Position numbers and translations under genes: made by a program. From Nocardioides sp. SLBN-35 (GTDB lineage: Bacteria > Actinomycetota > Actinomycetes > Propionibacteriales > Nocardioidaceae), in contig NZ_VFNU01000001.1 of NCBI RefSeq assembly GCF_006715725.1, forward strand, positions 4,340,001 to 4,404,000: 64,000 bases of DNA, read 5' to 3'. Within the stretch, counting starts at the first letter, position 1. Every line of letters starts with the position of its first letter. A model generated the notes under the pieces. That model worked only from the letters and a program-made list of their open reading frames with translations, was not told the origin of the DNA and made no database searches. Shown here one piece after another: positions 26,283-33,861 of this stretch.

Positions 26283-26376
26283 CCCTATCGCTCGATAGGG
26301 AGATTGCCCAGACTTTCCCTATCATTTGATAGAGAACTCGCACGCCCTCTTGCGGCGTGCCCCTATCAAGTGATCG
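26283..26376. promoter_or_regulatory. Three related palindromic operators in the hyuA/VOC divergent region
   Basis: Site 1 (26283-26300) is CCCTATCGCTCGATAGGG, a perfect 8+2+8 palindrome. Site 2 (26319-26332) is CTATCATTTGATAG, perfect. Site 3 (26363-26376) is CTATCAAGTGATCG, one mismatch. The shared core is CTATCR-NN-YGATAG and the centres are 34 and 44 bases apart, suggesting cooperative binding of dimers. They occupy the whole 135-base gap between hyuA (minus) and the VOC gene (plus). The likely regulator is the TetR protein at 20485-21159; this link is inferred. Confidence 0.8.
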
Positions 26377-26385
26377 AGTACCGCC

Positions 26386-27009
26386 ATGGACGAGTCACGA
26401 CGACAGCCGGCGACTGCACCCTTCTGGGTCGACGTCACGACGACGGACCTGCCGCGCTCAGCGGCGTTCTACGCCTCGATGTTCGGCTGGTCCCGGACAA
26501 CCACGCACGACCCCCGCGAGCCCGGGTACCAGCTGCTCGGGCGCACGAACCGCCCCGGACTCGCAGGTATCGATCCGGTCCCGGACCCCGGGCCGCCGGT
26601 CGAGTGGGCCGTCTTCTTCAGAACGCCGAGCCTCGCCGAGGCGGAGGGAGCCGTGGAGCAGCGCGGTGGACAGGTCGTGACGTCGGGCATCGACTTCCTC
26701 GGCTGGGGAGCCATGACGATGGTCACCGACCCGTGGGGCGCGAGCCTGTGCCTGGTGGAGACCTCCGAGTGGGCCGGCGTCACCGTCGGCAAGGACGCGG
26801 AGCCGGGCGACCCGGTGGGCGCCGTGCTCCACTGCCCGGACCCCGCCGGCGCGGGCGCCTGGTACGGCTCCGTCCTCGAGATCCGTCCCGAGACCGCGGC
26901 GGTGGCGGGCCGGGCTCGCTGGTATCCGGTCCTGCGTGGACCGGACACCGGCGGTGGCGATCGACTGGTCAGCGACCCGCTCGGAGCACGGTTCGTGCTC
27001 CGAGCGTGA
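26386..27009 (+). CDS. VOC-superfamily (glyoxalase/dioxygenase-like) protein
   Basis: 207 aa with two tandem VOC half-domains. The first spans about 12-125 (WVDVTTTDLPRSAAFYASMFGW to TMVTDPWGASLCLVE) and the second about 140-207 (GAVLHCPDPAGAGAWYGSVL to SDPLGARFVL). These resemble the DUF1338-unrelated, YdeI/CFP-30-like group often annotated as glyoxalase family; metal ligands cannot be fixed with confidence. It is divergent from hyuA and starts 10 bases after the third operator repeat, so it is probably co-regulated with the hydantoinase operon. Function unknown. Confidence 0.75.
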   Translation: MDESRRQPATAPFWVDVTTTDLPRSAAFYASMFGWSRTTTHDPREPGYQLLGRTNRPGLAGIDPVPDPGPPVEWAVFFRTPSLAEAEGAVEQRGGQVVTSGIDFLGWGAMTMVTDPWGASLCLVETSEWAGVTVGKDAEPGDPVGAVLHCPDPAGAGAWYGSVLEIRPETAAVAGRARWYPVLRGPDTGGGDRLVSDPLGARFVLRA

Positions 27010-27016
27010 CGCCGAC

Positions 27017-27046
27017 GGGCGCCGCACCTCAGGCGATGCGGCGCCC
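27017..27046. terminator. GC-rich hairpin between convergent genes
   Basis: GGGCGCCGC (27017-27025) and GCGGCGCCC (27038-27046) form a perfect 9-bp stem with a 12-base loop, placed just after the VOC stop and over the last codons of the racemase. There is no T-run on either side, so it is at best a U-tract-free bidirectional terminator of the kind frequent in Actinobacteria. Confidence 0.4.
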
Positions 27047-27820
27047 CTGCTCGTCCTGCAGGGATGCTCCGGAGAGCTCGAAGCCGAGCGCTTCCACCGA
27101 GCTCGCGGACGAGGCGTAGAACCCCTGGCGGCTCACGGAGTAGCGGCCGGCCCGGTAGAGGTCGGCCAGCATCTCGGCTGCCTTGATCGAGGCGAGAACC
27201 GGGTTGATGACCGGCAGGTCGCCGTCCACCGTGGCGACCGAGCCCGCGGCGGCGAGGCAGTCTCCGATGACGGTGCATCCCAGCACGACCACGTCACTGC
27301 CGTCGGCGGCCATGATCCGCCGGACCTCGCTCGCCGTGGTCGTGCAGACCGTCGGCACGTCCTCGAACATGGCGTGCGGGTCGAGGTCGAGGCTGTGGAT
27401 GCCGCGACAGCGGGCGTCGCGGTAGACGTTGAGCAGGTCACCGAGCCAGGCCGCGACCTTCGGCCCGTCGGTCAGGATCGAGTACGTGCGCCCGACATAG
27501 GACGCCAGGTTGATGCTCGCCTCGAGCGGCCCGACCAGGGGCATGTCGACCAGCTCCCGCCCGAGCAGCACGGCCGGGTCGTAGCAGCATCCGATCGCGG
27601 CGGCGTCGAAGCCGGCGTCCTGCAGGCTCGGCAGCAGGCGCAGCAGGGCCAGCTCGGTGAACTGCCGGGACGCGTAGCCCTCGATGTCGGGCGGCACGCC
27701 CTCCAGGAAGACGGTCTCGACGGTCGTCTCGGGTGACGCGAACTCGCTGACCAGCTTGAGGGTCGTGTCGGCGTCAGGGGTGCGCGGTCCCGGGTAGACG
27801 TAGGCGATGCGGCGCGTCAT
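27029..27820 (-). CDS. Aspartate/glutamate/hydantoin racemase family protein
   Basis: 263 aa. The two-Cys racemase pattern is present: first Cys in AIGCCYDP (around residue 77-78) and second in VVLGCTVIGD (near 185), each followed by the short loop expected in the Asp/Glu/hydantoin racemase superfamily. Cofactor-independent two-base racemisation of an alpha carbon is the family reaction. Next to HyuAB and an amidohydrolase, racemisation of a 5-substituted hydantoin or similar cyclic imide is plausible. ATG overlaps the preceding unknown gene's stop (ATGA). Confidence 0.83.
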   Translation of the reverse strand: MTRRIAYVYPGPRTPDADTTLKLVSEFASPETTVETVFLEGVPPDIEGYASRQFTELALLRLLPSLQDAGFDAAAIGCCYDPAVLLGRELVDMPLVGPLEASINLASYVGRTYSILTDGPKVAAWLGDLLNVYRDARCRGIHSLDLDPHAMFEDVPTVCTTTASEVRRIMAADGSDVVVLGCTVIGDCLAAAGSVATVDGDLPVINPVLASIKAAEMLADLYRAGRYSVSRQGFYASSASSVEALGFELSGASLQDEQGRRIA

Positions 27821-28812
27821 CGATGCACGCCCGCGAGAACCTGCTCCGCCACGAACCCGAGCGGCAGCTCGGCGATGTGAAGTCCCGAGTCGTCGACCGG
27901 CCACGGGATCGGAACGTCGTTGGCGGGGTGGGGTCCCGGCCAACGGTAGTTGGCCCGCACCGGACGCGGCGGTCGCGCGCGGCCCGGGGCCGCCTCGCCG
28001 CCGGTCGTGAAGGGCAGCTCGACCGCGATCGAGTTCACCGAGGCGCCCTCGAGGCTCGACCCGTCGGAGCGGACAGCCGAAGCGGTGTCGCGGAAGCTGA
28101 TGAACGAGAGGAACACCGTGAAGTCGAGGCCCGGCTCGAAGGTCCCGGCGGGCAGGGTGATGCCCGTACTCTCCTGGGTGAGCGCGGCGACCGGAGGCAC
28201 CACTCCGGAGGAGTAGACCATCTCGCCGCGGCAGTTGTCGATGAGCAGGAAGATCGCGTTCTGCGCGAACCAGACGGTCTCGGAGCCCGTCGCCGAGTCG
28301 CTGCTGACGAAGGGGTCCCACTCGATCCGCAGTGGCTTGCCCGGATCGACCTGCCCCGCGACGCGGACGCCGTCTTGGAGCAGGTCGATCGTCGGTACAG
28401 CAGGGATCTCGCTGCGGCCCGTCGAGCCGCCGAGGTCGACGGTGAGCGCATGCGTGCCGACCGCGTCGGTCGCGACGAAGGTGTACGGGCCGGGCGGGAA
28501 CGCACGGTCCAGCTCCTCGAGGCTGCCGAAGGACGCCATCTTGCGGTTCAGCAGCATCTCGTTCACGTAGACCAGCGGCGGGCCGGGCGCGAAGGTGGTG
28601 ATCGCCTCACCGGTGCCGTCGGTGCCGCGTGAGAGCGTGACCTCGTAGCGGTCCTCGACGGCGTTGAGCACGGACTCGCACAACAGCATGTGGTCGACGG
28701 CCGTCGGGGTCTCCCCCGGCTTCTCCTGCAGGTGCACGACGTACTTCTCGAGCCACACGGCCGCGAGCTCGGTGGATCCTCCCGCCTCGTGGTGGCGGGT
28801 CGACTCCTCCAT
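27817..28812 (-). CDS. Unrecognised 331-aa protein of the hydantoinase-type cluster
   Basis: I do not recognise this protein. It has no signal peptide or TM helix. Residues 1-100 are mixed helical (ELAAVWLEKYVVHLQE, SLEELDRAFPPG). Residues about 100-270 alternate hydrophobic and polar residues as in beta-sandwich folds (PYTFVATDAVGTHALTV, LRIEWDPFVSSDS, FTVFLSFISF). The C-terminus is Pro/Arg-rich and then a short conserved-looking tail (HIAELPLGFVAEQVLAG). Start ATG 28810-28812 has GAGAGG upstream. It is translationally coupled to the racemase and lies between it and the permease, so it is probably part of the same pathway. Confidence 0.7.
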   Translation of the reverse strand: MEESTRHHEAGGSTELAAVWLEKYVVHLQEKPGETPTAVDHMLLCESVLNAVEDRYEVTLSRGTDGTGEAITTFAPGPPLVYVNEMLLNRKMASFGSLEELDRAFPPGPYTFVATDAVGTHALTVDLGGSTGRSEIPAVPTIDLLQDGVRVAGQVDPGKPLRIEWDPFVSSDSATGSETVWFAQNAIFLLIDNCRGEMVYSSGVVPPVAALTQESTGITLPAGTFEPGLDFTVFLSFISFRDTASAVRSDGSSLEGASVNSIAVELPFTTGGEAAPGRARPPRPVRANYRWPGPHPANDVPIPWPVDDSGLHIAELPLGFVAEQVLAGVHR

Positions 28813-28849
28813 ACCGGTTTTCCTCTCTAGTGGGGGTGGGTGCGGGCGC

Positions 28850-30298
28850 TCAGACGGTGTCGCCCGCGTGGCCGAGCAGCTCCTCGGCCCCGGCCGGGTC
28901 GTCGTCGGCCGGGCTGGTCCGGGCTGAGCCGTTGAGGACGAACCCGAGCGCGAACGCGACGAGGACGGAGCCGGGGAGCACCACGTTGATGACGCCGGTC
29001 CGGCCGGTGAACAGGGAGATCTGCGTGCAGATCGCGTAGACGATGGCCGCCAGCGCGAGCGCGGCCACCGCGGGCGCGACCCGGATCCGCCACACGGAGT
29101 GCCCGCGTGCGTTGCGCAGGAAGTAGGCGAGGATCGCGAGGCTGGCCAGGGCCTCCAACCCGGGGATGCCGACCAGCGCCGGCGCACTCGACATGACGTA
29201 CATGTCCAGGTAGGGGTCCGCGCCGATCGCGACGAAGAGCGCCACGAACAGGACCGTGAACACCGTGTGACCCAGGCTCGCGGCGTACGGCGAGCCGAAG
29301 CGCGCGTGCTGGCTGCCGAGCCGTCGCGGCAGCAGGCCGTCACGGCCCATGGCGGCGAAGTAGCGGGAGGCCGCGTTGTGGAAGGCGAGGATGGTCGCGA
29401 ACCAGCTGCTCACCACGAGCACCTGCATCACGTCGCCGGACCAGCCGCCGAGGTAGTGGTCGGCCGCGGTGAAGAACAGGTTGATCGGGTCGGCATTGGC
29501 TGCCGCGACGGCGTCGTTGCTGCCGTAGGCGATGATGACCGCCCACGCGGCGAACGCGTAGATGACTGCCATCAGCGCGATCGCGATGTAGGTCGCTCGC
29601 CGGATGGTCCGGGCGCGGTCGCGCACCTCACCGCCGTAGATCACCGTCGCCTCGAAGCCGGCGAACGCGGCGATCGAGATGGCGAACATGGTGCCCGTGC
29701 TGTGCCCGAACACGTGGCGCGGGTTGAGCGGTGTCACCGAGAGGCCGTCCGCGCCGCCCTGGAGGACGATCGCGATCGAGACAAGGAGGATCATGCCGAT
29801 CTCGAGCGAGATGATGACCCCGAGGATCTTGGCTCCCAGGTCGACGTTGCGGTAGCCCAGGGTGCCCATGGTCGCCACGGCGACGGCTGCGAAGGCGATC
29901 CACGAGACTTCCAGGTCGAGCAGGTTCATGGCCGCCGAACTGGCGAACACCGAGAACGCGCCGATCGAGCCCGCCGCGATCAGGGCGTAGAGCATGGCGG
30001 CCACGTAGGACGCCCCGTCACCCGCTCGCCGGCCCAGGCCGGCTCCGATGAAGGCGTACAGCCCACCCGGCCGGGCGAGGTGCTGTGCCATGGTCACGTA
30101 GCCCACGGCGAAGACAGCGAGGATGGCGCCTGTCCAGAGCAGCACGCCCACGAAGCCGATGCCGCCGCGGCCGATCGCCAGGGGGAAGGCGCCGGCCGCG
30201 AACCCGAGCGGGGCAGCGGCAGCGATCACGAAGGCGACCAGGTCACGGGTCCGCAGGGCTCCTCCGGCGGACGGGTCGGCTTGCTCGGGAGATGTCAT
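28850..30298 (-). CDS. APC-superfamily amino acid/amine permease
   Basis: 482 aa with about 12 hydrophobic helices. The N-terminal APC signature is TRDLVAFVIAAAAPLGFAAGAFPLAI. GGLYAFIGAGLGRRAG (G-G-x-Y) follows, then FAGFEATVIYGGEVRDRARTIRRAT, the usual E-x-x-x-P-like region of the family. It probably imports the substrate of the downstream racemase/hydantoinase genes. ATG 30296-30298 with AAGG 5 bases upstream is preferred over GTG 30304. The promoter (30335-30363) contains a LacI-type palindrome, so expression should depend on the divergent LacI regulator. Confidence 0.9.
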   Translation of the reverse strand: MTSPEQADPSAGGALRTRDLVAFVIAAAAPLGFAAGAFPLAIGRGGIGFVGVLLWTGAILAVFAVGYVTMAQHLARPGGLYAFIGAGLGRRAGDGASYVAAMLYALIAAGSIGAFSVFASSAAMNLLDLEVSWIAFAAVAVATMGTLGYRNVDLGAKILGVIISLEIGMILLVSIAIVLQGGADGLSVTPLNPRHVFGHSTGTMFAISIAAFAGFEATVIYGGEVRDRARTIRRATYIAIALMAVIYAFAAWAVIIAYGSNDAVAAANADPINLFFTAADHYLGGWSGDVMQVLVVSSWFATILAFHNAASRYFAAMGRDGLLPRRLGSQHARFGSPYAASLGHTVFTVLFVALFVAIGADPYLDMYVMSSAPALVGIPGLEALASLAILAYFLRNARGHSVWRIRVAPAVAALALAAIVYAICTQISLFTGRTGVINVVLPGSVLVAFALGFVLNGSARTSPADDDPAGAEELLGHAGDTV

Positions 30299-30334
30299 GG
30301 CCACCTTCTCAGGGTGTGGGCTCGGTCACGACGG

Positions 30335-30363
30335 ACAATGCCAAAGCGCTTTGGCAATGTCAA
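30335..30363 (-). promoter_or_regulatory. LacI-family operator inside the permease promoter
   Basis: TGCCAAAGCGCTTTGGCA (30339-30356) is a perfect 18-bp palindrome with the central CG step favoured by LacI/GalR proteins. On the minus strand it is preceded directly by TTGACA (30358-30363, perfect -35) and followed by CATTGT (30335-30340) as a weak -10, spacing 17. The operator fills the spacer, the classical position for repression. The divergent regulator gene begins 45 bases away. Confidence 0.85.
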
Positions 30364-30400
30364 TGGCTCGTTCGGGACAGCCGGAGCTAGGGTGGGCCGC

Positions 30401-31441
30401 GTGATCGAACGGGCGACCCTGGCCGACGTGGCGCGGGCGGCCGCCGTCTCCCCCACCACCGCCTCCCACGCACTCAGCGGCAAGGGCCGGGTCGACGCTC
30501 GCACCCGGGCGCACGTGCAGAAGATCGCCCAGGAGCTCAACTACGTCCCGAGCCGGGCAGCGCGCAGCCTCGCCCTGGGTCGGCCCGACACCATCGGCCT
30601 GGTGTTGCCTCGCGTCGCTGAGCTCTCCCTCGACGAGCTGCTCACGACGGATGCCTACGGCCGCCTTGCCGTCTGGGCCAGCCAGCACGCCCTCGTCCAC
30701 GGCTGTGCCTTGACCATCCTCCCGGACCTGAAGCCACCCACGGAGCTGCTGGCGATGGGCCTCAAGGGCCTGATCGTCGTGGACCCGGTCGAGGGCGACC
30801 CTCGCTGCCGGATGCTGGATCAGACCCAGGTCCCGTACGTCCTCATCGGGCGGGACGACCAGCACCCCGACGCACCGTCGGTCAGTCCCGACACATCGAG
30901 CGCGATTCGCGCCATGCTCGACCACCTGCACGAGCAGGGCGCCCGGCGGATCGTCCTGCTCGCCAGCGACGTGAACTGGAGCGCCGGGCGTGATGCCCTG
31001 GAGGAGTTCGCGTCCTGGCACGCCACCGGATCCACTGCCGTCGCGCACACAGTCGAGGTCGGCACCTGCCGCACGCGTGAGGAGATCGGCGCCCGCGCGA
31101 GGTCGGTCGCGCTGGAAGCCCTGCGCTCCGATCCGCGTCCCGACGCCGTGCTCGGGCTCTTCGACGGCTTCGCGGGAGCGGTCGTGACGGCCGCTCGAGA
31201 GATGGGCCTCACCGTTCCCGACGACCTGCTCGTCGCCCAGGACATCGACAGCGGCCTGGCCCGCCTCGGTGACCCGCCGATCACGGCCATCGACATCCAC
31301 CAGGAGGAGCAGGTCGCGACCGCGATGGAGCTCCTCATGGGCGATCCAGACGACCACGCGACTCCCAGGTCCCGCGTCGTACCGGCGACCCTGAGCGTGC
31401 GCCGCTCGACCTCCCGAGCGACCGCGCACACCGACGGCTGA
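30401..31441 (+). CDS. LacI-family transcriptional regulator
   Basis: 346 aa from GTG 30401. The N-terminal HTH and hinge (ATLADVARAAAVSPTTASHALSG, then VQKIAQELNYVPSRAARSLA) are textbook LacI. The periplasmic-binding-protein-like effector domain has SDVNWSAGRDALEEF, AVLGLFDGFAGAVVTA and LVAQDIDSGLARL. TAGGGT (30388-30393), 7 bases before GTG, suggests a leaderless mRNA. It almost certainly binds the palindrome at 30339-30356 and controls the permease-racemase transcript, perhaps itself too. The effector is unknown. Confidence 0.93.
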   Translation: MIERATLADVARAAAVSPTTASHALSGKGRVDARTRAHVQKIAQELNYVPSRAARSLALGRPDTIGLVLPRVAELSLDELLTTDAYGRLAVWASQHALVHGCALTILPDLKPPTELLAMGLKGLIVVDPVEGDPRCRMLDQTQVPYVLIGRDDQHPDAPSVSPDTSSAIRAMLDHLHEQGARRIVLLASDVNWSAGRDALEEFASWHATGSTAVAHTVEVGTCRTREEIGARARSVALEALRSDPRPDAVLGLFDGFAGAVVTAAREMGLTVPDDLLVAQDIDSGLARLGDPPITAIDIHQEEQVATAMELLMGDPDDHATPRSRVVPATLSVRRSTSRATAHTDG

Positions 31442-31453
31442 CCGGCGGCTGAC

Positions 31454-32647
31454 CTACGGCAAGGTCGCCCGCATCACCCGCAGCGTGTTCCCGCCCATGA
31501 TCGCAGCGATCTGGGTCCGGTCGTAGCCACGGTTCACCAGCTCCTGGGTGATCGCAGCCAGATGGGTGGTGTCCCAGCCGACAGTGGTGGCGCCGTCGTA
31601 GTCGCTGCCGAGGGCGGCGGTCTCGATGCCGGCGACCTGGACGACGTGGTCGATGGCGTCGACGACGGCCTTGGTGGTGCGGGCACACACGGCCGCGTTC
31701 CAGTAGCCGACGCCGACGACGCCACCCGTGGCCGCGACGCCGCGGATCTCGGCGTCGGTGAGGTTGCGGTTCACGTCGCAGGTGGCCTGGACGCCGCCGT
31801 GGCTCAGGACGACCGGCTTGGTGGCCAGGGCCAGCATCTCGGCGACGGCGGCGTGGCTGGCGTGGGCGATGTCGACGATGATGCCGCGGCGCTCCATCTC
31901 CGCGAACACGCGACGCCCCAGGTCGGTCAGCCCGCCCTTCTCCTCACCGTGCATCGAGCCCGCGACCTCGTTGTCGAAGAAGTGGGTGAAGCCGGCCATC
32001 CGCATGCCGGCGTCGTAGAGCTTGTCGAGGTTGTCGAAGTCGCCCTCGAGGTTCTGCAGGCCCTCCACCGAGAACAGTGCCCCGGTGACCTGCTTGCCGT
32101 CCTCGCGGTCGGCGATCAGCCGGTCGAGGTCGCGGCGCGAGCGGATCAGGCGCAGCGCCCCGTTCGACTTCCGGGCCGCCTCCTCCAGCTTCTCGGCGTG
32201 GTAGAGCGAGCGCTGCAGCAGCGAGGTCCAGGTCCGCGGCGGCTGCAGCTGGGCGAAGGTGAGCAGCGTGATGTTGTCGCTGTCGGCCGAGTTGCTGTCG
32301 TAGTTCTGGCCCTTCGGGGACTTCGACACCGACGAGAACACCTGCAGCGCGACATTGCCGTCCTCGAGCCGCGGCAGGTCCAGGTGCCCACGGTCCGACC
32401 GGTCCAGGATGTCGCGGTCCCACATCAACGTGTCGGAGTGCATGTCGACGACCTGCAGCGAGTCGTGCAGCCTTTGCGTCTGCGGGCTGACCTCCGGCAG
32501 GTCGGCGGGATCGACCTTGTTCATCCCGTTCTCGACGATGCCGGGCGCGAACGTGAAGAACCCGATCGCGGCCAGCACCACCAGCGCCAGCAACCCCAGC
32601 AGCGTCCTCTTGATCCAGCGGCGCTTGCGCCGAACTCCCTCTCCCAT
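31454..32647 (-). CDS. Membrane-anchored dipeptidase (peptidase M19 family)
   Basis: 397 aa. An N-terminal basic stretch and one TM helix (TLLGLLALVVLAAIGFFTFA) anchor it with the catalytic domain outside. Renal-dipeptidase landmarks follow: VDMHSDTL (HxD metal pair), FSVEGLQ with the bridging Glu, IIVDIAHASHAAV (His), VVLSHGG (His) and LGSDYDGAT. It hydrolyses dipeptides, often D-containing, using two Zn ions. The start at 32645-32647 is chosen because TAGGTT lies 8 bases before it, and a longer frame would overlap the divergent kinase gene. Confidence 0.9.
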   Translation of the reverse strand: MGEGVRRKRRWIKRTLLGLLALVVLAAIGFFTFAPGIVENGMNKVDPADLPEVSPQTQRLHDSLQVVDMHSDTLMWDRDILDRSDRGHLDLPRLEDGNVALQVFSSVSKSPKGQNYDSNSADSDNITLLTFAQLQPPRTWTSLLQRSLYHAEKLEEAARKSNGALRLIRSRRDLDRLIADREDGKQVTGALFSVEGLQNLEGDFDNLDKLYDAGMRMAGFTHFFDNEVAGSMHGEEKGGLTDLGRRVFAEMERRGIIVDIAHASHAAVAEMLALATKPVVLSHGGVQATCDVNRNLTDAEIRGVAATGGVVGVGYWNAAVCARTTKAVVDAIDHVVQVAGIETAALGSDYDGATTVGWDTTHLAAITQELVNRGYDRTQIAAIMGGNTLRVMRATLP

Positions 32648-32708
32648 GGGGCGAAAACCTACTGTGCCGGCTCGCTCCCCCACCGGCAGTACGGCAGACT
32701 CGACCCCC

Positions 32709-33359
32709 ATGACCGCCCCTGCCCGCGTGATCGTGCTCGCCGGCCCCTCGGGGTCCGGGAAGTCCCGGCTGGCCGGGCGGCTCGCGAAGGCCTACGGGTG
32801 GCCGACCCTGCGCCTCGACGACTTCTACCGCGACGGCGACGAGCCGGGCCTCCCCCTGATCACCGAGGGCGCCAACGCCGGCCTCGTCGACTGGGACCAC
32901 CCGGGCACCTGGAGCCACGAGGACGCCTTCGCTGCCCTGGAGGAGCTGTGTACGACGGGCGCGACCGAGGTGCCGACGTACTCGATCTCGCAGAGCCGCC
33001 GCACCGGCTCCCAGCGTCTCGACCTGGCCGGCGCGCAGCGGTTCTGCGCCGAAGGGATCTTCGCGACCGAGATCGTCGAGGAGTGCCGTCGCGCCGGGAT
33101 CCTGGCGGCGGCGTACTGCATCACCCAGCACCCGGTCGTGACCTTCTGGCGCCGGCTCACCCGCGACCTGCGCGAGCACCGCAAGCCCCCGCCGGTACTG
33201 GTACGCCGCGGCCTCGCCCTGGCCCGGGCACAGCGGCAGATCGTGCGCCGGGCGACCGCGGTCGGCTGTCGGGTCGCCACCGGCGACCGGGCCTTCGCCG
33301 AGCTGCGCCAGAGCCACGAGCGCCACGACCAGGAGGGCGACCATGCGGTGGCCGGCTGA
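32709..33359 (+). CDS. Uridine kinase-like P-loop protein
   Basis: 216 aa. Walker A GPSGSGKS is at about 12-19, LRLDDFYRDGDEPGLP follows (the DDFY motif of uridine/phosphoribulokinase-like enzymes), then VDWDHPGTW, which in uridine kinases binds the pyrimidine nucleoside. Only part of the usual C-terminal kinase pattern is clear. ATP-dependent nucleoside phosphorylation is therefore likely but not certain. Adenosine deaminase close by supports a nucleoside-salvage setting. The stop overlaps the next gene by 17 bases. Confidence 0.75.
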   Translation: MTAPARVIVLAGPSGSGKSRLAGRLAKAYGWPTLRLDDFYRDGDEPGLPLITEGANAGLVDWDHPGTWSHEDAFAALEELCTTGATEVPTYSISQSRRTGSQRLDLAGAQRFCAEGIFATEIVEECRRAGILAAAYCITQHPVVTFWRRLTRDLREHRKPPPVLVRRGLALARAQRQIVRRATAVGCRVATGDRAFAELRQSHERHDQEGDHAVAG

Positions 33360-33861
33360 CCTCGCGCCCAGCGCGCTGCGCCAGCCGGACTCCCGCACCT
33401 GCGGCGCGGCCAGTGTCCTGGGCGCCCGCGCCCTGCTGACCTCGTGGCGCCCGGAGGACCCGGCGAGCGACATCACCGAGGAGCACCGGCTGCTGACCTC
33501 CTCGCGTAGTCCGCGCGACCGGTTCCAGGTGCCGTGGCCGCGCGCGCTCGGCACCCCACCGTGGGCGGTCGCGGGCGCACTCCGGGCGCTCACCGGCGAG
33601 CACGTCGCGACGGTGTTCGTGCGCCCCCGCCCCGTGATCGGGTACGACGTCCTGCGCGAGCAGGTGCACAGCCGCCCGGTCGGTGTCTACCTCGGCAGCC
33701 GCTGCCTGCCCCGCCACGTCGTGCTCGCCGTCCGGGCGACCGGGACCGGGGTCGAGGTGTTCGACCCGGCCAGCGGGCGCCTCGTCGAGGTCCCCGCCGA
33801 GCGCTGGTCCGCCCACCGGGTCGACGTGGCCGGCTGGGACTACTTCTGGTTCGTCGTCTGA
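33343..33861 (+). CDS. Papain/C39-like cysteine peptidase fold protein
   Basis: 172 aa, unnamed. QPDSRTCGAASVLGARALL near the N-terminus resembles the Gln...Cys active-site helix of C39/papain-like peptidases (Cys about 20). LPRHVVLAV (His about 125) and VFDPASGRLVEV (Asp/Asn about 140) give a Cys-His-Asp order and spacing expected for a C39-like triad. There is no signal peptide, ABC domain or TM helix. It overlaps the kinase gene by 17 bases at its start and the convergent adenosine deaminase by 22 bases at its end. The fold is my inference; function unknown. Confidence 0.6.
   Translation: MRWPADLAPSALRQPDSRTCGAASVLGARALLTSWRPEDPASDITEEHRLLTSSRSPRDRFQVPWPRALGTPPWAVAGALRALTGEHVATVFVRPRPVIGYDVLREQVHSRPVGVYLGSRCLPRHVVLAVRATGTGVEVFDPASGRLVEVPAERWSAHRVDVAGWDYFWFVV

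Noticed and set aside
27017..27046. Attenuator for the racemase operon
   Set aside because: The hairpin lies at the 3' end of the gene, not before it, so only a terminator role was considered.
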